From the NCBI RefSeq assembly GCF_003096035.1, contig NZ_CP029186.1, positions 1,749,001 through 1,813,000 on the forward strand: a stretch of DNA of 64,000 nucleotides, written 5' to 3'. This DNA is from Flavobacterium album (GTDB taxonomy: Bacteria; Bacteroidota; Bacteroidia; Flavobacteriales; Flavobacteriaceae). Made by a program: the position numbers and the translations under genes. Below, piece after piece: positions 53,251 through 63,926 of the stretch. Within the stretch, counting starts at the first letter, position 1, and each line of letters begins with the position of its first letter. Under the pieces are notes generated by a model. The model made no database searches and was not told where the DNA came from. It was given only the letters and a program-made list of their open reading frames with translations.

Positions 53251-55488
53251 ATGCGTACTATTTTAATTTATATATTCCTGTTGGCAGGCTTAGTTGCTTA
53301 TGCGCAGGAACCACTTACCGGCATGGTGTCCGACGAAACGGGCCAGCCATTGCCGGGAGCCAGTGTCAGTTGGCTCACTCTTGGCACTTCAACTTCTACA
53401 AATGAAAGTGGCCATTTTTCAATTCCATATTCAAACGGCGATAAGCTAATTATCTCTTATATCGGCTACGTTACCGATACGTTGGATGTAGCATCCCCCA
53501 ACTTCATCAGCCACAAAATGACACCCGATAAAGGGAAGGAGCTTAATGAAGTGGTAGTGGATAAAACCCGTAAAAGCCTTGAGCGATCACAACTGAAAGC
53601 GGCAAACGTTACCACCATGGGCAGCAAGGAGCTCCTGAAAGCGGCCTGTTGCAACATTGCCGAAAGCTTTGAGACCAACCCGTCTATCGATGCGAGCTTC
53701 TCCGATGCGCTTACCGGCACGCGCCAGATAAAAATGCTGGGACTTACCAGTCCGTATTTGCTGATTGCCGAGGAAAACATCCCGGCTGTCCGCGGCGCTT
53801 CGCAGGCCTACGGGCTATCTTTTGTGCCGGGTACGTGGGTGAGCAGCATCCAGATTACCAAAGGCGCCGGCCCGGTCATCAACGGTTACGAAAGCATTTC
53901 GGGCCAGATCAATTATGAGTTGATAAAACCTGTGGATGACATACCGTTTTTCCTGAACGCGTATGGATCTACAGACAGCCGTTTTGAGCTGAACACCCAT
54001 TTCAATAAAAAGCTTTCCGACAAATGGAGTAGTAGCCTGTTCCTGCACGGCAATGCGCGGGTTGCCAAAAACGACATGAACGATGACGGATTTCTTGATA
54101 ACCCGCTCGGGAAACAGGTAAATATCATGAACCGCTGGCAGTATACCAATGCCGAAAAAGGTTGGGTCAGCTTCATCAACCTGCGCTACATGCGCGACGA
54201 GAAGCAGGCCGGCGAAGTGGATTTCGACCCGGATAAGGATAAGTTTACCACAAATCATTGGGGCTCGGAGATCAATACCGACAAAGCTGATGTGTCGGCC
54301 AAGCTCGGTTATGTTTTCCCCGATATGCCGTTCCAGAGCATTGGCCTGCAAACCTCGTTCAACTGGCACAAGCAGGATTCGTATTTCGGTTTTTCTACCT
54401 ACAATATCGAGCAGAAAAGCCTGTACTCCAACCTGATCTTCAATTCGATCATCAATAACACGCTGAACAAATTCGCCGCCGGGCTTAACTTTACCTATGA
54501 TAATTACGGCGAGTTTGTAAACACGACCGATTTCAGCAGGATCGATAACTCCATGGGCGCATTTTTTGAATATACTTATGACAATGCCGACGACTTCAGT
54601 GTGGTACTGGGGGGGCGATTCGATGTGCACAACCGCCTTGGGGCCTTCTTTACCCCGCGGATGCACCTGCGCTACAATCCCTGGGAGAAAGGCACGTTCA
54701 GGGCATCTGCCGGAAGGGGCAAGAGGGCCGCGAATATTTTTGCCGAAAACCAGGCCTACTTTGGCAGCTCAAGGCAGATGAATATCCTGGGAACGGGAGG
54801 GAAACTTTATGGTCTTGACCCGGAAATTGCATGGAATTATGGTGTGAGTTTTGTACAGGGTTTTCCGTTGTTCAATAAGAATGCAGAGTTCGTTGTGGAC
54901 TTTTACCGTACCGATTTCCAAAACCAGGTGGTTACCGATGTATTCAATTCTCCTCAGGCTGTCGACTTTTACAACCTTAACGGGAAGTTGTATGCCAACA
55001 GCCTCCAGGTGGAGCTGAATTATGAGATAACTATGCATTTCAATATCCGCACGGCCTATAAATACTACGACATCAGTACCGATTATGCCACTGCCGGGGC
55101 GCAGCAAAGGCCATTGCAGGCAAAGCACCGCTTCTTTACCAACATAGCCTATGAGACACATATTGGCGACCATGGCAAACAATGGAAATTCGACTTTACC
55201 TACAACTGGATGGGCAAACAACGCCTGCCTTATACCGGCAGCAACCCTGTACAGTACCAGATGGGCGATTATTCGCCGGCATTCTCGCTGATGAATGCGC
55301 AGGTAACGCGTACGTTCTCCAGTGTATTCGAAGCCTATGTGGGGGCCGAAAACCTGGGCAATTACCAGCAGAAAAAGGCGATCCTGGGTAACGACAACCC
55401 TTTTGGCCCGTATTTTGACAGTAGTATTATCTATGCGCCTGTTTTTGGGCAGATGTATTATGCGGGTATACGTTTTAAGATAAAATAA
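53251..55488 (+). CDS. TonB-dependent receptor of a putative metal-uptake operon
   Basis: A 745-residue outer-membrane receptor: signal peptide to about YAQ (19), CarboxypepD_reg-like domain (20-100), TonB plug with an adjacent cysteine pair C133-C134 (KAACCNIAESF), and a barrel ending in YAGIRFKIK. The plug lacks the usual IDG-x-P loop and reads LLIAEENIPAVRG instead. The neighbours (HYC_CC_PP protein upstream, HMA protein downstream) suggest transport of a metal or metal complex, possibly copper. Inference from context only. Confidence 0.9.
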   Translation: MRTILIYIFLLAGLVAYAQEPLTGMVSDETGQPLPGASVSWLTLGTSTSTNESGHFSIPYSNGDKLIISYIGYVTDTLDVASPNFISHKMTPDKGKELNEVVVDKTRKSLERSQLKAANVTTMGSKELLKAACCNIAESFETNPSIDASFSDALTGTRQIKMLGLTSPYLLIAEENIPAVRGASQAYGLSFVPGTWVSSIQITKGAGPVINGYESISGQINYELIKPVDDIPFFLNAYGSTDSRFELNTHFNKKLSDKWSSSLFLHGNARVAKNDMNDDGFLDNPLGKQVNIMNRWQYTNAEKGWVSFINLRYMRDEKQAGEVDFDPDKDKFTTNHWGSEINTDKADVSAKLGYVFPDMPFQSIGLQTSFNWHKQDSYFGFSTYNIEQKSLYSNLIFNSIINNTLNKFAAGLNFTYDNYGEFVNTTDFSRIDNSMGAFFEYTYDNADDFSVVLGGRFDVHNRLGAFFTPRMHLRYNPWEKGTFRASAGRGKRAANIFAENQAYFGSSRQMNILGTGGKLYGLDPEIAWNYGVSFVQGFPLFNKNAEFVVDFYRTDFQNQVVTDVFNSPQAVDFYNLNGKLYANSLQVELNYEITMHFNIRTAYKYYDISTDYATAGAQQRPLQAKHRFFTNIAYETHIGDHGKQWKFDFTYNWMGKQRLPYTGSNPVQYQMGDYSPAFSLMNAQVTRTFSSVFEAYVGAENLGNYQQKKAILGNDNPFGPYFDSSIIYAPVFGQMYYAGIRFKIK

Positions 55489-55502
55489 TAAATTTGCTCC
55501 GA

Positions 55503-55545
55503 ACTTCCCCTCCTTTGGAGGGGTGCCCGAAGGGCGGGGTGGTTT
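55503..55545. repeat. REP-like palindromic element
   Basis: CCCCTCC-TTTG-GAGGGG followed by GCCCGAAGGGC and GGGGTGGTTT, the same module as at 14103-14162. It lies in the 83-base gap between the receptor and the HMA gene. Confidence 0.8.
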
Positions 55546-55571
55546 CAACAACATAAATAATAGAAAATACA

Positions 55572-55913
55572 ATGAAAAGACTAATTCTAATACTACTGAT
55601 AACCCTTACCGGGCTATCTGTACAGGCACAGGAAAAAAAGGACAAGAACGCCAAATACGAAATTGAGGTAAAAGGCAACTGCGACCAGTGTAAGAAACGC
55701 ATAGAAAAAGCGGCCTACAGCGTGAAAGGCGTAAAGTCGGCAGTATGGCATGAAGACCAACAAGACCTCGATCTTATCATCGACGAGACAAAATGCAGCC
55801 TTAATGATGTGCGCGCAGCCATCGCTAAAGCAGGCCATGATACCGATACCATAAAGGCAGAGAAAGCAGACTACGATAATCTGCATAGTTGCTGCAAGTA
55901 TGACAGGGGATAA
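55572..55913 (+). CDS. Exported heavy-metal-associated (HMA) domain protein
   Basis: A 113-residue periplasmic protein with signal peptide (to about VQAQ, 20) and an HMA ferredoxin-like domain with metal ligands C37 and C40 (GNCDQCKKRIEKA). A second Cys pair lies near the C-terminus (HSCCKYDRG). It looks like a periplasmic copper chaperone or scavenger. It ends the operon with its own terminator (55937-55967). Confidence 0.85.
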   Translation: MKRLILILLITLTGLSVQAQEKKDKNAKYEIEVKGNCDQCKKRIEKAAYSVKGVKSAVWHEDQQDLDLIIDETKCSLNDVRAAIAKAGHDTDTIKAEKADYDNLHSCCKYDRG

Positions 55914-55936
55914 CCTCTGTCTCATAAACCTAATAG

Positions 55937-55967
55937 TTCCCCAAAAATCCTTTGGGGAATTTTTTTT
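55937..55967 (+). terminator. Terminator of the HMA gene
   Basis: TTCCCCAAA/TTTGGGGAA hairpin followed by eight T residues. Confidence 0.9.
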
Positions 55968-56010
55968 GAAAAATTTTCATGGAAATGAATTTTACAGATT
56001 AAAAATCATA

Positions 56011-56018
56011 TAACTTTG
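56011..56018 (+). promoter_or_regulatory. -7 element of the gene at 56038
   Basis: TAACTTTG, 19 bases before the ATG at 56038. Confidence 0.55.
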
Positions 56019-56037
56019 TGAAACTAAATTCTTAAGA

Positions 56038-56418
56038 ATGCAGGCAATCCGAAAAATGGTAAACAGCAATAAAGGTTTCATGACCTTTTGGCTGGTATTA
56101 TTTTTCCTCACTGCAGGTCAGGCAAAAACATTTTGCGCCGCAGCCCCTTCATTCCATAAAAAAGAAACTACCCGCACAGAATCGGTAAAGCAGCTGTCTG
56201 TTACAGAAGGCAGTTCGTCGGCAAACTTTCTGGAACAAATTAAGGACAGCGATATCGATGATATGCCGTTTGCCTTTTTTGGCGATCTTTCTTTCAATAC
56301 ACTTATTTCCCAACATACAAGTTATTTCCCTGCAACAACTGCAGTATCTTGCAGCAATGGCTACAAAGTGCCGCTGTACGAACTGTACTGCAACTGGAAA
56401 TTCGATTTTCTGAAGTAA
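56038..56418 (+). CDS. Small exported protein with a P-L-Y-x-L-Y-C C-terminus
   Basis: A 126-residue protein with a hydrophobic signal segment (about 14-32, FMTFWLVLFFLTAGQAKTF) and three cysteines. Its last residues, VPLYELYCNWKFDFLK, resemble those of the HYC_CC_PP protein at 52753 (APPLFKLYCQYIFYA), although HYC and CC motifs are absent. Like that gene it stands directly upstream of an outer-membrane protein (porin at 56686). Function unknown; it may be a divergent relative. Confidence 0.65.
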   Translation: MQAIRKMVNSNKGFMTFWLVLFFLTAGQAKTFCAAAPSFHKKETTRTESVKQLSVTEGSSSANFLEQIKDSDIDDMPFAFFGDLSFNTLISQHTSYFPATTAVSCSNGYKVPLYELYCNWKFDFLK

Positions 56419-56481
56419 TGATCTGCTGCGCGGCTATATCGTGCTGCAAAGATCATTAACCACAATCCCTTTATTTTATAC

Positions 56482-56551
56482 TGAAGCAACAAATGAGTAT
56501 TCTTACAATTGTTTGATTGTGATGAATATCTGACTATTTGTTGTTGTTTCA
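56482..56551. repeat. AT-rich palindrome between the small exported gene and the porin
   Basis: TGAAGCAACAAAT ... ACAAT pairs with ATTGT ... ATTTGTTGTTGTTTCA, with GTATTC/GAATAT-like pairing between. A second small hairpin (CCCTGT/ACAGGG, 56574-56600) follows. No open frame is evident in the 267-base gap 56419-56685 apart from an upstream extension of the porin frame. Confidence 0.6.
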
Positions 56552-56611
56552 ATTATCATTAGCCATAATACAACCCTGTTGGCACAGCAATGCTACAGGG
56601 AGAAGATAAAG

Positions 56612-56642
56612 TTGTTAATTGCCCGGAATACCGGTATTTTTG
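56612..56642 (+). promoter_or_regulatory. Promoter of the porin gene
   Basis: TTG (56612-56614), a 20-base spacer and TATTTTTG (56635-56642), 43 bases before the ATG at 56686. It rules out the upstream in-frame starts. Confidence 0.7.
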
Positions 56643-56685
56643 TCCTGTTCGCAAAGCCGGTATTCCTTTTTTAACAAACACATCA

Positions 56686-58038
56686 ATGAAAAATATAAAA
56701 TATGCGTTGGCTTTTGGGCTGATAGCCGCCATGATGCCCTATAATGCTAATGCACAAACCCAGGCTGTAACCCCCGTGCCGCAAACTACTTCCCAAAACT
56801 TTTTTAAAGACAGGAAATTTTACCTGAATGAAGACGGAAGCAATTTCGTGAAATTCACTTTTATGACGCAGGCATGGCTGAGAAGCGCTGATTACAATCC
56901 AGGGACTACGATAAATGGCGTTGCAAAAAACAGCGGTACCGATATGGGTATCCGCCGTTACAGGGTGCAGATGTACGGGCAGCTTACCGATAAGGTGTTT
57001 GCTTATTCGCAGTTTGGGGAAAACAATTTTAATAACATCGCCGACAGGAAAATGGGCTTTTTTGTGCACGATGCCTACGGAGAATATGCAGTTGACAAAA
57101 CCAGGCTTTCCTTAGGTATGGGATTATCCGGCTGGAACGGGCTTTCGCGCTATGGGTCGTCTTCGGTGGGCAATATTATGGGGATCGACCTTCCGTTGTA
57201 CCAGGAGGCTACCAATGACGTGACCGACCAGTTCGGCAGGAAGCTGTCCATCTTTGCAAAAGGCAAGCTGGGGAAGCTGGATTACCGCGTAGCTATGGCC
57301 CAGCCAATGGCTATCCAAAAGTCGGCGGGATACAACCCTGCGGCAAACATAAGCCATGTATCATCATTCTCTGCAGATCCGCCAAAAATGCAGTACAATG
57401 CCTATCTGCAATACCAGTTCAAAGACCAGGAGTCGAATATGACGCCGTATAATACCGGTACTTACCTCGGCACAAAAACAGTGTTTAATATCGGTGCCGG
57501 GGGTGTTTACCAAAAAGATGCCATGTGGCGCCTGGATGACGCCGGGAATACCATATACAGTGATATGCTCCACCTTGCTGCCGATGTATACTATGATGCA
57601 CCTATGGGTGGCAATGGCCGGGCGATAAGCCTTTATGGCAATATAACCCATTTTGATTATGGGAAAAATTACATACGCAATTCAGGACCTATGAATCCGG
57701 CTAATGGGAGCAACGACCCGTCGGTGCTCAATGGCGGCGGTAATGCCTTCCCGATGTTTGGAACGGGTACCGTAGGCTATGTGCAGGCAGGCTATAAATT
57801 TAAGGACAACCTTATAGGCACTACCACGCTTATGCCTTATGCATCGGTACAGTATGCCGATTATGAAAGGCTAAACGACCCTATGGTGTATTTTGATGCC
57901 GGAGTGAACTGGCTGCTTGCCGGGCAGGTATCAAAACTCACATTGTCGTACCAAAACCACCCCGTGTATAATACGGATGGTGACCATACAGGAAGCAAAG
58001 GTGCTGTTGTAGCTCAGTACCAGGTGTTTTTCAATTAG
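56686..58038 (+). CDS. Outer-membrane porin-like protein
   Basis: A 450-residue exported barrel protein. The signal peptide ends near NANAQ (23), and it continues with FVKFTFMTQAWLRSADYNPG, GIRRYRVQMYGQLTDKVFAYSQFGENNF and ends PVYNTDG...AQYQVFFN with a terminal aromatic-Asn. It resembles phosphate-selective/OprP-like porins of Bacteroidota. Substrate unknown. The start was taken at ATG 56686 because the promoter at 56612 lies inside the longer open frame. Second module of a small-exported-protein plus barrel arrangement. Confidence 0.85.
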   Translation: MKNIKYALAFGLIAAMMPYNANAQTQAVTPVPQTTSQNFFKDRKFYLNEDGSNFVKFTFMTQAWLRSADYNPGTTINGVAKNSGTDMGIRRYRVQMYGQLTDKVFAYSQFGENNFNNIADRKMGFFVHDAYGEYAVDKTRLSLGMGLSGWNGLSRYGSSSVGNIMGIDLPLYQEATNDVTDQFGRKLSIFAKGKLGKLDYRVAMAQPMAIQKSAGYNPAANISHVSSFSADPPKMQYNAYLQYQFKDQESNMTPYNTGTYLGTKTVFNIGAGGVYQKDAMWRLDDAGNTIYSDMLHLAADVYYDAPMGGNGRAISLYGNITHFDYGKNYIRNSGPMNPANGSNDPSVLNGGGNAFPMFGTGTVGYVQAGYKFKDNLIGTTTLMPYASVQYADYERLNDPMVYFDAGVNWLLAGQVSKLTLSYQNHPVYNTDGDHTGSKGAVVAQYQVFFN

Positions 58039-58047
58039 TTAGTAGCG

Positions 58048-58075
58048 AAAACTCCCCCTCCCCGGGGAGTTTTTA
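58048..58075. terminator. Bidirectional terminator between the porin and the MG2-like gene
   Basis: AAAACTCCCC/GGGGAGTTTT hairpin (58048-58057 and 58064-58073) with flanking A and T residues. It serves both convergent genes. Confidence 0.85.
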
Positions 58076-60436
58076 ATTTACGGTCATGGTCTTTATTTCA
58101 GAGACCAGTTTCCCATCGGCACTAAAGCCTTCTATGACCACTTTGATTGTTTTTTGCGCGGTTTTAGGCATCTCGATCCTGAATGCTCCATTCTCGTCAG
58201 TCATGATAACAGGCTCCCAGTCAATTAGTCCAAAATTCTCAAAGCCTTTGTCGTTGGTACTGCTGTAATGTACATTCTCAAAGGGCAGTACCCTTTCAAA
58301 ACCATTCCTCACCATGATCTCTGGGGTTGCATTTTTACTTTTATAGGCGCCGCCACCCCTCTTCAGGTATATCCTGATGATCCCGGTAAAGTTGCGCACG
58401 GATGGCACGATAGCATGGGGGCTCATGTAGATCTCGTCCACCTCCTCCATAAGTATATTGCGCAAAACGGCGAGGTCCAGTTGCTGTACATTGTCAATAT
58501 ATACTATCGGCCCGGTCTGCGCGCCGTTTATGCTGTTTACTGTACGGCTGGTAATTCGCACTTCCCCGTTGTTGTCACTCACATTAAAGCCGCCTCCATA
58601 GGTCTTTATATAATTGAGCAGATTCAGGTACATATTGGCCTGTTCCTCAGTTATTTTATACCCCCTTAGGTTGGCATTCCCAAACCTGTTGGCATATTTT
58701 AAGCGGTTGGCATCGATCTTTACTTCTTCAAGCTCGATGTTCTCTTTGTAGGTATGCGGGACTTCCGTTACCTCCTGGGCAGTTGTTTCCAAATAAAAAT
58801 GCGGCTCCGGCCTGAAAGGCTTGTTGTATCTCCTGCCGCCATTCAATATTTGTGGGGCAAGCGTGAGCTCTTTAGGCTTTTCGCCTTTCCGCAGCAGGGT
58901 AAAATTTACATAAGTCGAGTCGGCAATCACCATATTGTTATAGGCAAATTCCCTTTTATCGTCTACATCTGCTATTTCGTCAATTGATGATGTAAGCGAA
59001 TACAGGCGCACCTGTGCCAATTTGGTACTACCGGAATTTGCGGGGACAGTGCCTTTCACAGTAAGGCCCATATCAAATGGGTAATTGTTTTTTGGCGGGC
59101 TTGTCATGATGTTCCTCCATTCATATTTACTTTCCTGGCTGAGGAGGTACAGGTCGAGTTCGTATGCTTTTACTTTAGAAAGTGTCGAAAAATAATACCT
59201 GCCCGAAGCATTCCTGTGGGTTTTAATGTAGGGGAGAAGCAGGAACGAACTGTAAATATCGTTGGTTTCGTCCAGGCTTATCGTATTTTCAGGAAGCACC
59301 GACATACTGAGGTTCATATTCGGGTAATTCACTTTTCCTTTGTACTGAAGCGTATCCGACACTTGTTTCACTTTGGTTAGTTCGCTGGTCAGTACTGTTT
59401 GGGGATATTTATAAATAAGGCGCTCCGCAAGCTGGTTGAGGTCGCTGTCGAGTACGCGTATGGTACTCATTCCTTCAAAAAGATCTTTAGCCAGTATCGC
59501 CATCATCAGTTCCGTACTCCCTTCTTTAAAAGCCACTTCATACAGCATTGCCTGATCGTCCTGGTGAAGCAAAATAAAAAGGGGCTTCCCGGCAAATGAG
59601 TCGGCTGTAAATTTGTTAGTCCGTAGCTTTACAATGGCTTTGTCGGGAGACGAGTAGTTGTTTATTTCAAGGGCTATTCCTTTGCCCTGCGGCTGTGGCA
59701 GGGACTGTTCGTGCTTTACGCCGTCTATAGTAACAATAGCTTTACAGCCCGTAGCCCCGGCAGGAAGCTCGAACTTGCCATAGCCTTTTTTGTTGATCTG
59801 TACTTTCATGAGCGCATTGCCCGAGCCATCTACGATATCTGCTACAGATACCGGAATAGGGTTGTGGTTGCAGTCGGCAATGCTTATGCCTATGGTGTTG
59901 GCGACCCCGCTTACCAATGTACCGCCTTCCGGCCTGAATGCTATGCTTATTTTGGAGGGGTCGGCCTTCGCCAAAGCAGTTCCGGCACCCTGGGCTTCAT
60001 TGATAACCGATACCTCATACACCGACGATTCATCTTCTGTAAAATTGTTCATCCAGTTGGTATAGAACTGCAGGTAGTATTTGCCCGAACTAAACTTGCT
60101 GTTAAGCTTAAAGCTCCCCGAAAAGCTGCCAATGTTGCCGTATAATAACTTTGTTTCCAGTATTTTGCCGTCTGCATCTATAAGTGAGGCGTAAATGTTC
60201 ACGGTAGAGAAAAACGGGACATTCTTCCTGCGGTGAAAAACATAGCCTTTAAACCATATTTGCTCGTCGGTAGTATAAACACTTTTGTCAAGGTGCACAT
60301 GAATGTTTTCGCGTTCCAGGAAAAAATAATCGCTGAGCATTTTGGCGACCTTTTCTTTTTTACTTTCCTGGGCAAAATTTTTTTGGCTGAAGCCATACAG
60401 GGCAAGCAGTAGTAGGGCAGGCAGGATTTTTTTCAT
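58073..60436 (-). CDS. Exported MG2-like protein with a C-terminal TonB-plug-type domain
   Basis: A 787-residue protein with signal peptide to about NFAQ (22). The first 150 residues (ENIHVHLDKSVYTTDEQIWFKGYVF ... KYYLQFYTNWM) are a macroglobulin-MG2-type domain; several further beta domains follow. Residues about 590-690 (GYKITEEQANMYLNLLNYI, GPIVYIDNVQQLDLAVLRNILMEEVDEIYM, IIRIYLKRGGG) look like an isolated TonB-plug domain, a combination common in Bacteroidota. It ends with a beta domain (AFRIEMPKTAQKTIKVVIEGF). Probably surface-exposed; role unknown. Confidence 0.8.
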   Translation of the reverse strand: MKKILPALLLLALYGFSQKNFAQESKKEKVAKMLSDYFFLERENIHVHLDKSVYTTDEQIWFKGYVFHRRKNVPFFSTVNIYASLIDADGKILETKLLYGNIGSFSGSFKLNSKFSSGKYYLQFYTNWMNNFTEDESSVYEVSVINEAQGAGTALAKADPSKISIAFRPEGGTLVSGVANTIGISIADCNHNPIPVSVADIVDGSGNALMKVQINKKGYGKFELPAGATGCKAIVTIDGVKHEQSLPQPQGKGIALEINNYSSPDKAIVKLRTNKFTADSFAGKPLFILLHQDDQAMLYEVAFKEGSTELMMAILAKDLFEGMSTIRVLDSDLNQLAERLIYKYPQTVLTSELTKVKQVSDTLQYKGKVNYPNMNLSMSVLPENTISLDETNDIYSSFLLLPYIKTHRNASGRYYFSTLSKVKAYELDLYLLSQESKYEWRNIMTSPPKNNYPFDMGLTVKGTVPANSGSTKLAQVRLYSLTSSIDEIADVDDKREFAYNNMVIADSTYVNFTLLRKGEKPKELTLAPQILNGGRRYNKPFRPEPHFYLETTAQEVTEVPHTYKENIELEEVKIDANRLKYANRFGNANLRGYKITEEQANMYLNLLNYIKTYGGGFNVSDNNGEVRITSRTVNSINGAQTGPIVYIDNVQQLDLAVLRNILMEEVDEIYMSPHAIVPSVRNFTGIIRIYLKRGGGAYKSKNATPEIMVRNGFERVLPFENVHYSSTNDKGFENFGLIDWEPVIMTDENGAFRIEMPKTAQKTIKVVIEGFSADGKLVSEIKTMTVN

Positions 60437-60533
60437 AAGGTGGTTGGACTGGCAGATTAAAATTGCAAGTGCCGATCCGATAAATGTAGGATTTTAACTA
60501 AATCCACCAAAAAGAAAAACCAGAATTAACATA

Positions 60534-61253
60534 ATGAAAAAGAAATGTTTTTGGGGTTACACTATCCTGCTTTTATGTATTTTTGAGGCCATGAATATCA
60601 GGAATGTAAATATACACTCACAAAAATACAGGTTGTGGAGCCGGCTCTTCATTTTTTTATTTCTGTATTTTTACTGGCTTATGGTAAAAATAACATGTTA
60701 CTATATCCCCATTAGCCCCAATGCCGCTTTCCTGCAAATAAAACAGACAGAAGTACAAACTCGTCCTGAATATATTTACCTGTTCTATGCCCATGTTTAT
60801 TCCAGTATTTTCGTGTTACTTGCCGGGTTCGTTCAATTCTTTAGATTTAAAGGATCTCTTGGGAGAAAAATACACCGGATCGCAGGCTATCAATATGTAG
60901 TATTACTTCTTATCCTTGCAGCGCCAAGCGGCATTTATATGGGTTGGTATGCCAATGGAGGTATTACGTCCAGGATATCTTTCATGTTGTTGGGGTTGCT
61001 TTGGTGGATTACAACATTTATAGCAATGCACAAGATCAGGACAAAACAATATACAGCCCACAGAAGCTGGATGATACGCAGTTTTGCGCTAAGTCTTTCG
61101 GCAGTAACCCTACGGCTTTGGAAAGTAACCCTGGTATGCCTTTTTCATCCGGCACCGATGGATGTTTACCAGATCGTGGCCTGGCTGGGCTGGGTGCCCA
61201 ATATTATTATTGCCGAAATTATAATACGTAACCAACAAAATACAAACCAATGA
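60534..61253 (+). CDS. DUF2306 multi-pass membrane protein
   Basis: A 239-residue protein with about five to six membrane helices and several conserved His: YAHVYSSIFVLLAGF, GRKIHRIAGYQYV, TAHRSWMIRSFALSLSAVTLRLW. This fits DUF2306 (a haem-binding-type or ferric-reductase-like fold is suspected). The ATG at 60591 may be the true start (220 residues), because TATTTTTG (60578-60585) lies five bases before it; then the first 19 residues here would not be translated. It overlaps the next gene by four bases. Confidence 0.8.
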   Translation: MKKKCFWGYTILLLCIFEAMNIRNVNIHSQKYRLWSRLFIFLFLYFYWLMVKITCYYIPISPNAAFLQIKQTEVQTRPEYIYLFYAHVYSSIFVLLAGFVQFFRFKGSLGRKIHRIAGYQYVVLLLILAAPSGIYMGWYANGGITSRISFMLLGLLWWITTFIAMHKIRTKQYTAHRSWMIRSFALSLSAVTLRLWKVTLVCLFHPAPMDVYQIVAWLGWVPNIIIAEIIIRNQQNTNQ

Positions 61254-62206
61254 AAAAACTTATCCTGTTTATCTCACTATTTGGCATGGCATGCTCATGC
61301 AAAAATGAAGAGGGTAACAAAAAAAACATAGCCGAAAACGACAGGCATCCAAAATATTCTGAATATTGCGGCATTTGGAGTGGCGACATTGAACCGGTAT
61401 ATGCGGAGGATGATACCATTAGTGTTCCTGTAAAGAAAATTACGATAAAAATAAGTAGCATTATAGGGGATAAGGTTTACGGGCAAAGCCTGGTTGCGGG
61501 TGTGCAAAGGCCGCTGACAGGGAAAATATCCGAAAAAGAGAACGATGTAATCATGCTGACATTAGATGAACCGGGTACTCTTGCTTACGATGGCCGCTAT
61601 GAGCTAGAAATGATAAAGGGTTCATTTTTAGAAGGGACACATACTGCATTTAAAGACAGTCCGGATACTACCACAATTAAAAAGCTCAGGATCACCCACA
61701 GGCAATTCGTATACAATCCCAATTTTATGCTTAGTGAAAATGTAGACAGGGTAGATTGGGAAAATTCAAAGCAACAGGAAGTAGAATATGATGAATATTA
61801 TGATGAAGGTGAAGCAGGAGAAGATGAAAGTGATTCGCTGAAAAACATGAACCCGGAAAATGATACCCTGGAGGATGGCGTAAAGCAAGTATATTTGGAA
61901 GATGTATATCGTGTTGCGTCTAAGGAAATCTTTAGTATAAATGCATCTGTAAGAAAACTTTCTGAGGCAGAGCTTAAAAACCTGACTAAACTGGACCTGG
62001 AGATTATAAGGAATACCATCTTTGCACGCCATGGCTATTCGTTCAGGAAAAATTCAATACGTCATTTTTTTGAAGTCAACTATTGGTATGTACCAATATC
62101 CAATAATGTGGATAAAGAGCTCACTGCCCTTGAAAAAGAAAATATCGCACTTTTATCAAGATTTGAAAAATATGCCGAAGACTACTATGACAGTTTCGGA
62201 AGATAA
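61250..62206 (+). CDS. YARHG-domain putative lipoprotein
   Basis: A 318-residue exported protein with a lipobox-like FGMAC or ACSC (C15 or C17) after a short hydrophobic segment. The middle is acidic and low-complexity (EVEYDEYYDEGEAGEDESDSL). Residues about 240-300 form a YARHG domain (LDLEIIRNTIFARHGYSFRKNSIRHFFEVNYWYVP). The domain is extracellular and may bind cell wall; function not established. ATG overlaps the TGA of the DUF2306 gene. Confidence 0.8.
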   Translation: MKKLILFISLFGMACSCKNEEGNKKNIAENDRHPKYSEYCGIWSGDIEPVYAEDDTISVPVKKITIKISSIIGDKVYGQSLVAGVQRPLTGKISEKENDVIMLTLDEPGTLAYDGRYELEMIKGSFLEGTHTAFKDSPDTTTIKKLRITHRQFVYNPNFMLSENVDRVDWENSKQQEVEYDEYYDEGEAGEDESDSLKNMNPENDTLEDGVKQVYLEDVYRVASKEIFSINASVRKLSEAELKNLTKLDLEIIRNTIFARHGYSFRKNSIRHFFEVNYWYVPISNNVDKELTALEKENIALLSRFEKYAEDYYDSFGR

Positions 62207-62208
62207 AA

Positions 62209-62236
62209 AAAGCCGCCTGAATCAACAGGCGGCTTT
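62209..62236. terminator. Bidirectional terminator between the YARHG gene and groL
   Basis: AAAGCCGCCTG/CAGGCGGCTTT hairpin (62209-62219 and 62226-62236), directly after the YARHG stop and 22 bases from the groL stop. Confidence 0.88.
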
Positions 62237-62257
62237 ACTATTTACAAGATGAAATGA

Positions 62258-63895
<1,638 letters not shown>

Positions 63896-63926
63896 TTATG
63901 TTTATATGTGTTTAAATAATAAACTC

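Noticed and set aside
53815..54666. Open frame of 283 codons opposite the TonB receptor gene
   Set aside because: Shadow of the receptor coding sequence; no domain or promoter.
56579..56596. Second -24/-12 promoter-like sequence (TTGGCACAGCAATGC)
   Set aside because: The GG-GC spacing is nine, not ten, and sigma-54 is strict on spacing.
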